Translations under genes and position numbers: made by a program
Shown here: positions 42,790-54,000 of the stretch, in pieces
Numbering within the stretch: position 1 is the first letter of the stretch
Layout: every line of letters begins with the position of its first letter
DNA from: Nemertoderma westbladi
Lineage: Eukaryota > Xenacoelomorpha > Nemertodermatida > Nemertodermatidae
Direction: 5' to 3'
Assembly (NCBI GenBank): GCA_032718475.1
Contig: JAUCBJ010001900.1
Coordinates: forward strand, 1 to 55,758
Length of the DNA: 55,758 bases
The notes under the pieces: generated by a model
Told to the model about the DNA's origin: nothing
Database searches by the model: none
The model's input: only the letters and a program-made list of their open reading frames with translations

Positions 42790-43060
42790 GGCGAACGGAG
42801 AGTAACCGGGACAACGGCAAGAACTAGCGAATATGGCGAACGGAGAGTACTTGGGACAACGGCAAGGAATAGCGAATACGGTAAGTACCCGGGACAACGG
42901 AAACGGAAAGGAGGAGCGAATACGGCGAACAGGGGGTACCCGGATAGCCGGATCAACGACGAGTTGGAGCGAATACGGTGTACAGCGAACGGGAGGTACC
43001 CGGGGCCGGGACAACGGCAAGGAGCAGCGAATACTGGAATATGGTGAACAGGACGTAGGC
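42790..43060. repeat. Degenerate minisatellite of about 45-65 bp units, unit 2
   Basis: Five or six copies built on GCGAACGGGAGGTACCCGGG, GACAACGGCAAGGA and AGCGAATACGG in that order. Unit lengths vary. Open frames run through it on both strands because of the repeat, with no recognisable domain. Confidence 0.7.
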
Positions 43061-43404
43061 CTACTGTACACCTGGAACTGGAACAATGACGAGGACAGAT
43101 GAGGAGCGAATACGGTGTCGGTGTACAGCGAACTGCCCACTACTGCGAACTCGCCACTGCTGACTGCCCACTAGTTCCGGTATCATTGTTAGCATTTTGT
43201 CGAATCACGCACTCATCCTCAGACCCTCATGATGAGCGTTAACACTAACCGTTGGTCGATTCCTCCTTGACTGTACACATCTGATACGGCCCATACAGAT
43301 ACAATGTCATCTCCTCTCTCCTCTTTGTGTTTGTGGTTTGCGTTCGCCCAGGAAGCCCTACAGTACAGTATTAGTTAGGTGTGTACTTTGTATTGCGGCA
43401 GTGG
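43061..43404. other. Spacer before the hAT MITE, no gene
   Basis: No supported frame. From about 43325 it matches unit 1 near 26068. Confidence 0.5.
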
Positions 43405-44505
43405 CAGGCCCGTATCGTGCGGGGGGCTTTGGCGACACTGCCCCCCCCCCCCCCCCCCCCCAGACAAGTCCCACTGCCCCCCCCCCCAGACATGTCTTGT
43501 TCACTCGTCTTGTTCACAATTAATTAATAATAATATTGTTGTTGTTGACCCCAGTGATCAATATTATTGGATACACATTGATACACTTATAATAGGATAC
43601 ACACTTCTACATACTGACCTGACTCCCCACCATCCCATTTTGGTCCAATTATATAATACTACATGACATTGACCTACCTACCTGTAATTACTAAAAAAAT
43701 ACCCGAAAGCTCCAGGTTCTCTCATTGGCTACCAGGGCAAGGGTTGTTTGTTGTTGACCCATTGTCTATTTGTCTGTAATTTGGGAGCCAGCTTGCAGCT
43801 AAAAGTCTAGGCGCTGAGGGTTGCTTGCGCTGGTATCCATATCTATAATTTGTTGTAACTTAACCTTAACCATATTATACCTGAAGTGGGTCCTTCGCGC
43901 AGCACGTGACATAAACTTATGTAAGTTCCAACGCGAAAGAAATCTAGGCCAATTCTAAGCAGATGTCCCTTGATCACTTTACACCTAAAGGCAGTCTGGA
44001 AATCTGCAGTCGATTTAAGACCTCAGAAAAAGATTAAATGACACAGCAAATGGTCTAGTACAATTCTGCCAAGTTTCCGCTGAAACGGATTAAAAGCAAA
44101 GAAATGGGAGGACATTTAATGCTTAGACATGTAGCCATCTAGCGGGAGACTGCTGAACTGTTGGTGTCAAAAGTCGCTAAATAATGTCAAGTTTTGGACA
44201 TATTTATGCCTACAAATTTTCAATTCGACAGCTTTAATTCTGACAAAGTTATTTGAATGTTACGTTAATGAAATCGTTACGTCAACATCTATTTGACATT
44301 TTATTGACATACTCCTTAATAGACATACTGCAAGGCTCCGCCAACTTCGTGGCTTGCTCCACACGCTCTTCAACAATATTGACTTTTTATGTCCTAAATT
44401 AACTCTCACTTTGCTGTATGACCCCACAAACCCAGTTAAAGGTCCCCCCCCCCCCCCAGATTTGGCCTCTGCCCCCCCAGATATTATGATCACCATACGG
44501 GCCTG
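43405..44505. mobile_element. hAT-type MITE with 8-bp target duplication, unit 2
   Basis: Begins CAGGCCCGTATCGTG and ends CACCATACGGGCCTG (inverted ends of 15 bp with one mismatch). It is flanked by GGCAGTGG at 43397-43404 and 44506-44513. Unit 1 carries the empty site (GGTAGTGG near 26161). CAGG termini and 8-bp duplications identify hAT. C-runs lie near both ends (43441-43460 and 44446-44457). No transposase is encoded in 1.1 kb. Confidence 0.88.
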
Positions 44506-44513
44506 GGCAGTGG

Positions 44514-44842
44514 CAGTAAGGTAAGCCCACTTCATCTATAACTCCAGTCAAAGTCCACAGATCGTATCAGCATAAATTTTACCCAGTTAGTGTTATTATA
44601 GGAACATTCTGATTAGGCCTAATACCTACTTTAGGCCTAACTAGCAATATACTGATATAGTCTTAAGCTACCTGTGTCATTTTTTTGAATAATTAATAAT
44701 ATAAATCCGTAAAAATTACACATATACAATAAATCCGTAAAATTGTATATTTTTTCAATTTTTTTAGTAGCCTAAAAATTAATTGTTCTTTTTTTATTCC
44801 TATGCATATCACCGTAATTTTGTTCTCTTTGTTCTTTTTATT
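44514..44842. other. exd2 upstream spacer shared with unit 1, no gene
   Basis: Matches 26165-26480. AT-rich. A short unit-2-only duplication of ATAAATCCGTAAAA occurs near 44702-44745. Confidence 0.55.
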
Positions 44843-44848
44843 CAATTG

Positions 44849-46408
44849 GGTAGACGACTCGGAAATTTTTTTTCGAGTTTTCGTTGGTTTCATGTGAAAG
44901 AGCATGTGAAAAAACCCCAGAGAGCAATTTTACTTAAAAAAAATAACATTGGCCGAGTTATAGCAATTTTAAAACGCAAAATTAGCAAAATCGAAAAATC
45001 AGGCCGTTTCAGAAAACTGCACGAGTGACGTCACTAGTGCAGCAGTAAATGTTTATTGGTTACTATACAATATAAATCTCTTAGTAACTAAAATAAATAA
45101 TGTAGCTAATATTTATTTGGTGTGTTTTTGTGTTGTGTTAAGAATACATTATTTGATATCTTTATGGCGGAAATTGATTCATAACAAGTTAATTACTCCA
45201 GAATAATATTTATTTATCCCAAACTATACAGTTGTTAGCTATTAAAATAAAATATATTTTGTAGCTAAAATTGCCAGGTGGTACAAATCCAGTAGCTTAT
45301 TGATGTTTTATTAAGCTTCAAAACTTAGATTGCGGATTCGGATACGGATTGTGGATTCGCACTTTTTCGATTGCAATTATTTTTATACAAGATAAATTAT
45401 TTAATTCCAAATAGCATTGATAGTTAGTCCATGTGGAAAGGTTAATAAGACGTATACGGGAATACAAGATGTTGGAACCCCATTCAGTGATTCCTTTCAA
45501 GATAATCCCTGTAATTGATGATGATGTAGTAAAAATATTTTCAGCAGCCATCCCATCATTAGTTGAACTATAACTATAATTTACATTTTTAATTATCTAT
45601 TTTTTCACAATTTTGGGAAATATATATTATTCCTTCCAGAAGCTACGACTACTTTTCATTAAACTTTGCATGTATATGGAATCATATTAAAACACATGTA
45701 ACTGGCCAAAATATGTCAACAACATAAATCAATAGCCCAAAACATTATGTTTTGGTATTTTTTAGGTACTTTATTGATATTTTTGGATGTCAAACCAAAA
45801 ACAGCTATGATGAAAGGCATAATAATGGTGACACGGGCAACACTAGTACCAGTAACACTAAATAACACTAAATAATTTCCATCTAGTGCTAATCTACCCA
45901 TCCCGCATTGTTCGCTGTAAAAACAATTGAAAAATAGATTAAAGAAACGCCTGGCAGTATTTAGCTAGTTAAATATATTTTTAGCTACAGCTCTCCTCTA
46001 CGGTACAGGTATGGGCGAAATAAATATTATTCTAGAATAATTAACTTGATATGAATAATTTGCCTCCATACCGCTATCCTATAATCGATTCTTAACACAA
46101 CACAAATACACATCCAAATAAATACATAGCTACATTTATTATTTGTTTTATTTTAGATACTGCAATATTATACTTTATATTAGCCAATCAACAGCGCTTG
46201 ACAGCTGTTGCTGTGTTATGGCTGACGTCACTCGTGCAGTTTTCAGAAACGGCCTGATTTTTCGATGTTGCTAATTTTGCGTTTTAAAATCGCTATAACT
46301 CGGCCAATAATAATTTTTTTTAAGTAAAATTGCTCTCTGGGGTTTTTTCACATTCTCATTCACATGAAACCAACGAAAACTCGAAAAAAAATTTCCGAGT
46401 CGTCTACC
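44849..46408. mobile_element. 1.56-kb DNA transposon with TIRs of about 185 bp, unit 2
   Basis: Ends are GGTAGACGACTCGGAAA... and ...TTTCCGAGTCGTCTACC. The inverted repeats 44849-45033 and 46223-46408 match closely, and weaker inverted similarity continues to about 45150 and 46080. The site is CAATTG, present once in unit 1 (26480-26490) and on both sides here (44843-44848 and 46409-46414). Because CAATTG is palindromic, the duplication could also be AATT with GGGTAG ends. Two short minus-strand open frames inside (45318-45551 and 45716-45901) have no recognisable transposase motif. The family is not assigned. Confidence 0.85.
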
Positions 46409-46414
46409 CAATTG

Positions 46415-46786
46415 CAGTTTGTTTATTATACGTTTTTATATTGATCTTCGATCTTCAAGTGTACAAGTATCCACTCAGGATCTACAAGTATACACTCATA
46501 AGTGCAACCATTGCCTGGGTTATCTTCTCCCTCCTTATCCAATTATTGTCAGTTTCTATTTTTATGTATTTCAAATTCAATTAATTTTTAGGCCTACTTG
46601 TCGTGCAGTAATACGGTATGGAGTGTCTATTACATATTACAATTACAATTATTACTTACTTTATTATTACAACTTATTTGTAATTTGTATTGTGCAATGG
46701 AGGCTATCTCCATTCTGTCTGTACTGTAACTTGGCGTTGGCGTCACCTTCGATCTTGCAATCTACATGTAAAATAAATTGATAATA
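46415..46786. other. exd2 5' flank, unit 2
   Basis: Matches 26487-26670 and 27018-27189 of unit 1, without the retroposon found there. No promoter element can be defended; the 5' UTR probably lies here. Confidence 0.5.
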
Positions 46787-48589
46787 ATGCCAAGCCTTGT
46801 AAATACAAGTGTAGCGGTAACCATAGGGTGTGTGGCTGGGGCCGCAACCTTGATAGTTTACTATCGACATTCCCTCTTACAAGTTGTACAGACCGCGTAC
46901 AGATCGGTGTTGGGAACGGATAAAGTACTTGGTAGTCCGATAACTCGCTACACTCATCTCCAACCCGTTGAGATACAAACATACATCGCTAGAGATTGGG
47001 TCACCTTACAGCGATTGGGGGAACAATTACAAAATGATTTAACAAATAGAAACTGCGATACCGGTACCGGTACTTACCCAGTTGTAAGTCTAGATTGCGA
47101 ATGGGTTGGAAATAACAAAGTTGCTCTTCTACAATTATGTACGTCGTCTGGTGGCTGTTATTTATTCCGATTGTCCGAGTTGGATGGCTTGTCCGACTTC
47201 GCAGAATCAACCTGCCATTTATCGCAAGTTCTAGCCAATCCCGAGATATTAAAGGTGGGCGTTGGTATTGACGACGATGTTATTCGTCTCCGTAACGATT
47301 ACGGTTTAATCTGCCGCGGTTGGTTTGACCTCCGCTTGGCGGCGTTGACGATGGCCAACGAAGGTCTACTGAACCTTTTAAGCAGAGAAACCCGACTTGG
47401 TTTGAAAGGGTTGACGGAATTCTTCTGTGATTATACGATGCCAAAGTCAAAACGAATTGCAACAAGTGATTGGGAAGCTGTTGAACTGACTGACGTGCAA
47501 GTTGAATACGCTTCTCAGGACGCCGTGGCTGGAATAAACATACTAATGGCGGTACTTATACATCGGTTTAACGGTAGTATTCCGTTGGATTGGCAGGAAA
47601 TATTCGAATTAGTAACTCCAATATGCGAACTTCCTAATCCCGGAAAATATATTCGTCAGTTAGTTAAAAAGGGGGATAATTCGAAGGGTAGTAATAGCGG
47701 TGGCAAACTAAAGTCGGACATTAAGGTGTCGGATAATAGACACAAGGCTAGGCGAGGTTACAGCACCCGGAAGTCGGAACTTTATCGGAACACCGAGATC
47801 CGAGCCCCGGACGGGATGCTATTGTGCGTGTCGGACCGGCGGAAACTGGATTGGTACGTTAAGTACGGGCTGGGACGGGTCACCAACACCGAGCCGCTCA
47901 CTGTCACGCTCAACTTCGAGCCCTCGGGTCGCCCCAACGACGAGTCCCAGCGGTATTACCTAACGGCCAAGGAGAACGAATGTTCCGTGTGCGGGGAACG
48001 GGAATCCTACGTGAGGAAGTACATAGTCCCGCGGGAGTACCGGCGTCACTTCCCGCACAGTATGAAGGACAACCTATCGCACGATGTTCTGCTCGTCTGC
48101 GTCGATTGTCATTGCGTTAGTAACTCGCACGATATGCGACTCAGGAAGAAACTCGAGTTGTTGTGCTCGGCTCCGATAAACCGAACTAACGGCGGCGACG
48201 ACCGTCGCAACGCAGCTGCCGCTAGAAGCGCAGCTAACGCGTTACTCAACGATAAAGTGAAACACAACCTTCCCGCCACCCGGGTAATTCATCTGGAAGG
48301 AAAGCTAAAGAGTTACTTCGGTACCGAATCTATTTCGGACGATATTCTGTCCGAAGTGTCCGGACTGGGGTTGGATCAGCCTAGTAAATCTTCGGAATTT
48401 AGTCACGGACAGCGGGTTGTCAACTATTATATGAAGAGTGGATCGGACTCGGGGGGTTTATTGGGTCTAATTGACTTGGAGTTGTTGTGGAGGAATAACT
48501 TTCTGGAAACTATGAAGCCGCGGTTTCTACCCCCATTGTGGTCGGTCACTCACAACCACGAGCGACTAATAGCCAAGACGGTTGGATGA
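46787..48589 (+). CDS. exd2: EXD2-like 3'-5' exonuclease, intact copy
   Basis: 600 residues in one exon, from the ATG at 46787 to TGA at 48589. Residues 8-28 form a hydrophobic helix, matching the N-terminal anchor that places EXD2 on the mitochondrial outer membrane and ER in vertebrates. The exonuclease domain (about 97-260) has the DEDDy set: D103 and E105 in SLDCEWV, an Asp in VGVGIDDDV (162-164), and Y241/D245 in YASQD. A second conserved part has a RRGYSTRKSELY block, CSVC and CVDCHCVSN zinc-type pairs, and a C-terminal WSVTHNHERL. EXD2 degrades single-stranded RNA or DNA and has been linked to mitochondrial translation and DNA end resection. Length and domain order match the family (about 620 residues in human). 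It lies convergent to the LOTUS-Tudor gene. Confidence 0.93.
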   Translation: MPSLVNTSVAVTIGCVAGAATLIVYYRHSLLQVVQTAYRSVLGTDKVLGSPITRYTHLQPVEIQTYIARDWVTLQRLGEQLQNDLTNRNCDTGTGTYPVVSLDCEWVGNNKVALLQLCTSSGGCYLFRLSELDGLSDFAESTCHLSQVLANPEILKVGVGIDDDVIRLRNDYGLICRGWFDLRLAALTMANEGLLNLLSRETRLGLKGLTEFFCDYTMPKSKRIATSDWEAVELTDVQVEYASQDAVAGINILMAVLIHRFNGSIPLDWQEIFELVTPICELPNPGKYIRQLVKKGDNSKGSNSGGKLKSDIKVSDNRHKARRGYSTRKSELYRNTEIRAPDGMLLCVSDRRKLDWYVKYGLGRVTNTEPLTVTLNFEPSGRPNDESQRYYLTAKENECSVCGERESYVRKYIVPREYRRHFPHSMKDNLSHDVLLVCVDCHCVSNSHDMRLRKKLELLCSAPINRTNGGDDRRNAAAARSAANALLNDKVKHNLPATRVIHLEGKLKSYFGTESISDDILSEVSGLGLDQPSKSSEFSHGQRVVNYYMKSGSDSGGLLGLIDLELLWRNNFLETMKPRFLPPLWSVTHNHERLIAKTVG

Positions 48590-49178
48590 ATTATCTTCCT
48601 TAAACGATTAATTTACTGACATGAACAGCAATTATATATTGGCACACTTTTAAACAGCTGTTTAATGCAAATTGCCTTAGTTATTTATATTTTATTTCAA
48701 TTTCAGAAAATAAAGTTAAATAGGTAATAAAGATATAATAACTAATAGCTCATTTTACTTTAAATCATTACTATATCATTCAAGTCTTATAATATGGGAC
48801 TTTATAAGATTACGGTTTTAAACACTAATCAATAGATACGATAGTAATTGTATAAAGTTATAGATTATTACTTAGGGTCCTCTTTTAATTTATTATTTGG
48901 TATTACTATTTATATTTAAAGAAGCGTTCTAAGACCCCAGGCCTAGACCATACTTAGTTAGACCTTACTTTTCAGCACCCATTTGAAAAAACAAGTAGGT
49001 TAAGTATTTTTAATTTCTTCCCTATACCTTACGCTAATCAATGAATATATTGTAAACATACTAATTAACGTCATTTAATATCAAACACAGCATATCGTCG
49101 TTTAAGTACCTAAATGCCCTAACTCTATGTTTGATGCAAATACTATTCAATATAATTTAAATACAATATAAAATAAGT
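48590..49178. other. exd2 3' UTR and convergent spacer, unit 2
   Basis: The exd2 AATAAA signal lies at 48709-48714, in the same context as in unit 1. The rest is AT-rich and matches unit 1 apart from a gap of about 195 bp. No other gene is seen. Confidence 0.6.
48709..48714 (+). terminator. exd2: AATAAA polyadenylation signal of exd2
   Basis: Canonical hexamer 120 bases after the stop codon, conserved between both units. Confidence 0.65.
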
Positions 49179-49754
49179 CATAATAATGTTTTTCTGTATT
49201 TCGTACTTAAATAAAAAGCCCCAATTCCAATAAGCACAAATAAGAAGCTAAGCACTAAATACAAACAAAAATTGATGTATAAAAAGTGCCTCATCTCCGA
49301 TACTAATTTACGGAATTAATAAGAACTATATACTTATTTTATATTATCTATCATTGTATTTCTTTCTAAAGCAAAATGTGATCATTAAAAAATGTCAATG
49401 GGAAATATGTCCTATTACATCGAAAATAAACAAGTTTTTGATTTTCCTGTAAAATGAATAGTCCCAACCAATTTTTTTTCATTTTACAGGAAAATCAAAA
49501 ACTTGTTTATTTTCGATGTAATAGGACATATTTCCCATTGACATTTTTTAATGATCACATTTTGCTTTAGAAATACAATGATAGATAATATAAAATAAGT
49601 ATATAGTTCTTATTAATTCCGTAAATTAGTATCGGAGATGAGGCACTTTTTATACATCAATTTTTGTTTGTATTTAGTGCTTAGCTTCTTATTTGTAGCT
49701 TATTGGAATTGGGGCTTTTTATTTAAGTACGAAATACAGAAAAACATTATTATG
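49179..49754. repeat. Near-perfect inverted duplication (arms about 280 bp, 19-bp loop)
   Basis: Left arm 49179-49458 is the reverse complement of right arm 49478-49754. I see only two differences: one single-base and one 4-base indel. Unit 1 has just the right-arm sequence (29798-30072), so the left arm is a recent inverted copy made in unit 2. It also shares unit-2-specific bases of the right arm. A transcript from either strand would fold into a hairpin of about 275 bp. It lies between the convergent exd2 and LOTUS-Tudor genes. Confidence 0.93.
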
Positions 49755-49760
49755 GTAAAG
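49638..49760 (+). CDS. Possible small first exon encoding a hydrophobic peptide, unit 2
   Basis: Same 41-codon peptide as at 29956-30078, starting at ATG 49638 and ending at AAG with the donor GTAAGA at 49761. It lies in the right arm of the inverted duplication. A good acceptor (TTTCCTTTCCAG) is present at 49982-49993, but splicing there meets a TGA at once, so the transcript structure is unknown. It may not be coding. Confidence 0.35.
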
Positions 49761-50054
49761 GTAAGAATATTATACAATCAATTTAGGGCCTTGTCAATAA
49801 ATATGATAACCAATTGGAATTAGGTATCATATTTAATTGGCCGTAACTCTAAATTTGATTGGATGAAACTTTTCAAGAATATTACCACTGGGTAGAGCGA
49901 TGTCGACTTAGTGTAATGGTAGAAAAAGTGAAATTATAAAAAATGGATTTAGGACACATTAGGTTCTTAAGCGACGGTATGTTTCCTTTCCAGTTTATCT
50001 GAAACTCTTAAAATTTCTTATTAATTCATAATAATAAGGATTTATTTTACGACG

Positions 50055-50342
50055 ATGCCGTTCAACCACGTTACTTTATCTGATACTGTAACTCGTATAG
50101 TGGAAGACGACCCGTTCCACGAATACCCATTTATGTATCTAATAAACGGAACGGAGTTCAAACTATCCGTTCTAATCGATACCGGCTGCGGTTCCGATTC
50201 TCTAATACGTTACATAGAAACCAACATTCTAGAACGTTACCTGGGCCCCTTCCTGGTCGTTAACACGCACAATCATTTCGCCACCCGCCCCCCGCTCCCC
50301 AGCAGACCGGACTTCCGGACTGCCAACCGGTGGCTCCATTAA
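50055..50342 (+). CDS. Retropepsin-like ORF fragment, unit 2 only
   Basis: 95 codons from ATG 50055. Residues 30-46 read INGTEFKLSVLIDTGCG, the flap-to-active-site pattern of retroviral-type aspartic proteases (hydrophobic residues, D42-T43-G44). Only the first half of such a domain is present: the frame then runs antisense into the Tudor exon and stops at 50342, and the second conserved ILG-type motif is missing. The region 49798-50327 is absent from unit 1. It may be a decayed retroelement piece, an exon of an unrecognised host gene, or a chance match. Confidence 0.4.
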   Translation: MPFNHVTLSDTVTRIVEDDPFHEYPFMYLINGTEFKLSVLIDTGCGSDSLIRYIETNILERYLGPFLVVNTHNHFATRPPLPSRPDFRTANRWLH

Positions 50343-50960
50343 GGACGCCATCGGGTTGATCAGCGTCCGCAGGAACCGCGGCGTGTCCGGGACGAACTTG
50401 GCGAGCCCCTCACAGCAGAGGAGATCGTTGATATGAACGTCGTCCTCGGCGGAGACGTCGGTGACCCCGAGGGAGACGACCCCGTTGTCGGTGCTCGTCA
50501 CGTAACCCATCAACGGCTTGTTGGTGACGATCCGGAAGACGCGATTGTTCGTCTCCATCGGCCACTTCCCGTTGAGGCTTGACGCGGGGATCGCAAGGTT
50601 GGTGAGTCGGGATGGGAGCGACTGGATGGCTAGATGGGTGAACTCGTGTTTGAGAATCCGGAGGGTTCGCTTCGGGACGGTGGAGGTGTTACCGTAGTCG
50701 ACGTAGCGCACCTCGACGAAGTCGTTGGTCGGCGAGGCCCCCAGGATGACGGCGCGATGCCAGTTCTGGTGCTCCGGGAAGAGGGCCGCGCAGATCTGTC
50801 CCTCCCGCACCATGTAGTCCGGGATGGCGTAGGAGTGGCTGCAGGGGCCGCAGTAGACGTCGTCCAGTCGGTCCATCAGCTGGGCCAGTCGCTCCGAGGT
50901 TTCCGCTCCCCGCAACTGGATGTACATATCCGCCGGAGTAAAGAAAACCGAAATGTAAAC
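50229..50960 (-). CDS. LOTUS-Tudor protein exon 3: extended Tudor domain, unit 2
   Basis: Opens at 50960 after the acceptor TGTTTTCAG, in phase 0 with VYISVFFTP. Domain content is the same as in 30096-30746, with few substitutions (for example FPEHQNW against FPEDQNW). Past LMEPP the frame continues [13 protein letters not shown] and stops at 50229, whereas unit 1 diverges at this point. The true exon end is uncertain: no strong donor is visible, and this extension overlaps the plus-strand ORF 50055-50342. The gene's exon 2 is at 55450-55740 and its exon 1 lies beyond the right end of the window. Confidence 0.83.
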   Translation of the reverse strand, partial: VYISVFFTPADMYIQLRGAETSERLAQLMDRLDDVYCGPCSHSYAIPDYMVREGQICAALFPEHQNWHRAVILGASPTNDFVEVRYVDYGNTSTVPKRTLRILKHEFTHLAIQSLPSRLTNLAIPASSLNGKWPMETNNRVFRIVTNKPLMGYVTSTDNGVVSLGVTDVSAEDDVHINDLLCCEGLAKFVPDTPRFLRTLINPMASLMEPPVGSPEVRSAGERGAGGEMIVRVNDQEGAQVTF

Positions 50961-51033
50961 CTGAAAACAATCGAGATATATTACTATATATTACGAGATA
51001 TATTATATCATAGAATGTGTTCTAAAATGTTTT

Positions 51034-54000
51034 CCTACCTCTCCGTATTTCTCTACTTCTCCGTATTTCCCTACCACACCGTATTTCCCTACCACACCGT
51101 ATTTCCCCACCTCTCCGTATTTCCCTACCTCTCCGTATTTCCCTACCACACCGTATTTCCCTACCTCTCCGTATTTCCCATATCTCTCCGTATTTCCCTA
51201 CCACACCGTATTTCCCTACCTCTCCGTATTTCCCTACCTCTCCATATTTCCCTACCTCTCCGTATTTCCCTACCACACCGTATTTCCCTACCTCTCCGTA
51301 TTTCCCTACCACACCATATTTCCCTATCTCTCCGTATTTCCCTACCACACCGTATTTCCCTACCACACCGTATTTCCCTACCTCTCCGTATTTCCCTACC
51401 TCTCCGTATTTCCCTACCTCTCCGTATTTCCCTATCTCTCCGTATTTCCCTACCACACCGTATTTCCCTACCTCTCCGTATTGCCATATCTCTCCGTATT
51501 TCCCTACCTCTCCGTATTTCCCTACCACACCGTATTTCCCTACCACACCGTATTTCCCCATCTCTCCGTATTTCCCTACCACACCGTATTTCCCTACCTC
51601 TCCGTATTTCCCTCCCACACCGTATTTCCCTACCTCTCCGTATTTCCCTACCTCATTTCCCTACCTCTCCGTATTTCCCTACCTCTCCGTATTTCCCTAC
51701 CTCTCCGTATTTCCCTACCTCTCCGTATTTCCCTACCTCTCCGTATTTCCCTATCTCTCCGTATTTCCCTACCTCTCCGTATTTCCCTACCTCTCCGTAT
51801 TTCCCTACCTCTCCGTATTTCCCTACCTCTCCGTATTTCCCTACCTCTCCGTATTTCCCTACCTCTCCGTATTTCCATATCTCTCCGTATTTCCCTACCT
51901 CTCCGTATTTCCCTACCACACCGTATTTCCCTCCGTATTTTCCTACTTCTCCGTATCTTCCTACCTCTCCGTATTTCCCTACCTCTCCGTATTTCCCTAC
52001 CTCTCCGTATTTCCCTACCTCCCCGTATTTCCCTATCTCTCCGTATTTCCCTACCTCTCCGTATCTCCCAATCTCTCCGTATTTCTCTACTTCTCCGTAT
52101 TTCCCTACCTCTCCGTATTTCCCTACCTATCCGTATTTCCCTACCACACCGTATTTCCCTCCGTATTTTCCTACTTCTCCGTATCTCCCTACCTCTCCGT
52201 ATTTCCCTACCTCTCCGTATTTCCCTACCTCTCCGTATCTCCCTACCTCTCCGTATTTCCCTACCACACCGTATTTCCCTACCACACCGTATTTCCCCAT
52301 CTCTCCGTATTTCCCTACCACACCGTATTTCCCTACCTCTCCGTATTTCCCTCCCACACCGTATTTCCCTACCTCTCCGTATTTCCCTACCTCATTTCCC
52401 TACCTCTCCGTATTTCCCTACCTCTCCGTATTTCCCTACCTCTCCGTATTTCCCTACCTCTCCGTATTTCCCTACCTCTCCGTATTTCCCTATCTCTCCG
52501 TATTTCCCTACCTCTCCGTATTTCCCTACCTCTCCGTATTTCCCTACCTCTCCGTATTTCCCTACCTCTCCGTATTTCCCTACCTCTCCGTATTTTCCTA
52601 CCTCTCCGTATTTCCATATCTCTCCGTATTTCCCTACCTCTCCGTATTTCCCTACCACACCGTATTTCCCTCCGTATTTTCCTACTTCTCCGTATCTTCC
52701 TACCTCTCCGTATTTCCCTACCTCTCCGTATTTCCCTACCTCTCCGTATTTCCCTACCTCCCCGTATTTCCCTATCTCTCCGTATTTCCCTACCTCTCCG
52801 TATCTCCCAATCTCTCCGTATTTCCCTACCTCTCCGTATTTCCCTACCTCTCCGTATCTCCCTACCTCTCCGTATTTCCCTACCTCTCCGTATTTCCCTA
52901 TCTCTCCGTATTTCCCTACCTCTCCGTATTTCCCTACCTCTCCGTATTTCCCTACCTCTCCGTATTTCCCTACCTCTCCGTATTTCCCTACCTCTCCGTA
53001 TTTCCCTACCTCTCCGTATTTCCCCACCTCTCCGTATTTCCCTACCACACCGTATTTCCCTACCACACCGTATTTCCCTATCTCTCCGTATTTCCCTACT
53101 TCTCCGTATTTCCCTACCACACCGTATTTCCCTACCACACCGTATTTCCCTACCTCTCCGTATTTCCCTACCACACCGTATTTCCCTACCTCTCCGTATT
53201 TCCCTACCTCTCCGTATCTCCCTACCTCTCCGTATTTCTCTACTTCTCCGTATTTCCTTACCTCTCCGTATTTCCCTACCACACCGTATTTCCCTACCAC
53301 ACCGTATTTCCCTATCTCTCCGTATTTCCCTACTTCTCCGTATTTCCCTACCACACCGTATTTCCCTACCACACCGTATTTCCCTACCTCTCCGTATTTC
53401 CCTACCACACCGTATTTCCCTACCTCTCCGTATTTCCCTACCACACCGTATTTCCCTATCTCTCCGTATTTCCCTACCTCTCCGTATTTCCCTACCACAC
53501 CGTATTTCCCTACCTCTCCGTATTTCCCTACCTCTCCGTATTTCCCTACCTCGCCGTATTTCCCTACCTCTCCGTATTTCCCTACCTCTCCGTATTTCCC
53601 TACCTCACCGTATCTCCCTACCTCTCCGTATTTCTCTACTTCTCCGTATTTCCTTACCTCTCCGTATTTCCCTACCACACCGTATTTCCCTACCACACCG
53701 TATTTCCCTACCTCTCCGTATTTCCCTACCTCTCCGTATCTCCCTACCTCTCCGTATTTCTCTACTTCTCCGTATTTCCTTACCTCTCCGTATTTCCCTA
53801 CCACACCGTATTTCCCTACCACACCGTATTTCCCTATCTCTCCGTATTTCCCTACTTCTCCGTATTTCCCTACCACACCGTATTTCCCTACCACACCGTA
53901 TTTCCCTACCACACCGTATTTCTCTACTTCTCCGTATTTCCCTACCACACCGTATTTCCCTAGCTCTCCGTATTTCCCTACCACACCGTATTTCCCTACC

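Noticed and set aside
45318-45901. Transposase remnants in the long-TIR element
   Set aside because: Two short minus-strand frames show no catalytic motif I can identify; calling them transposase would be a guess.
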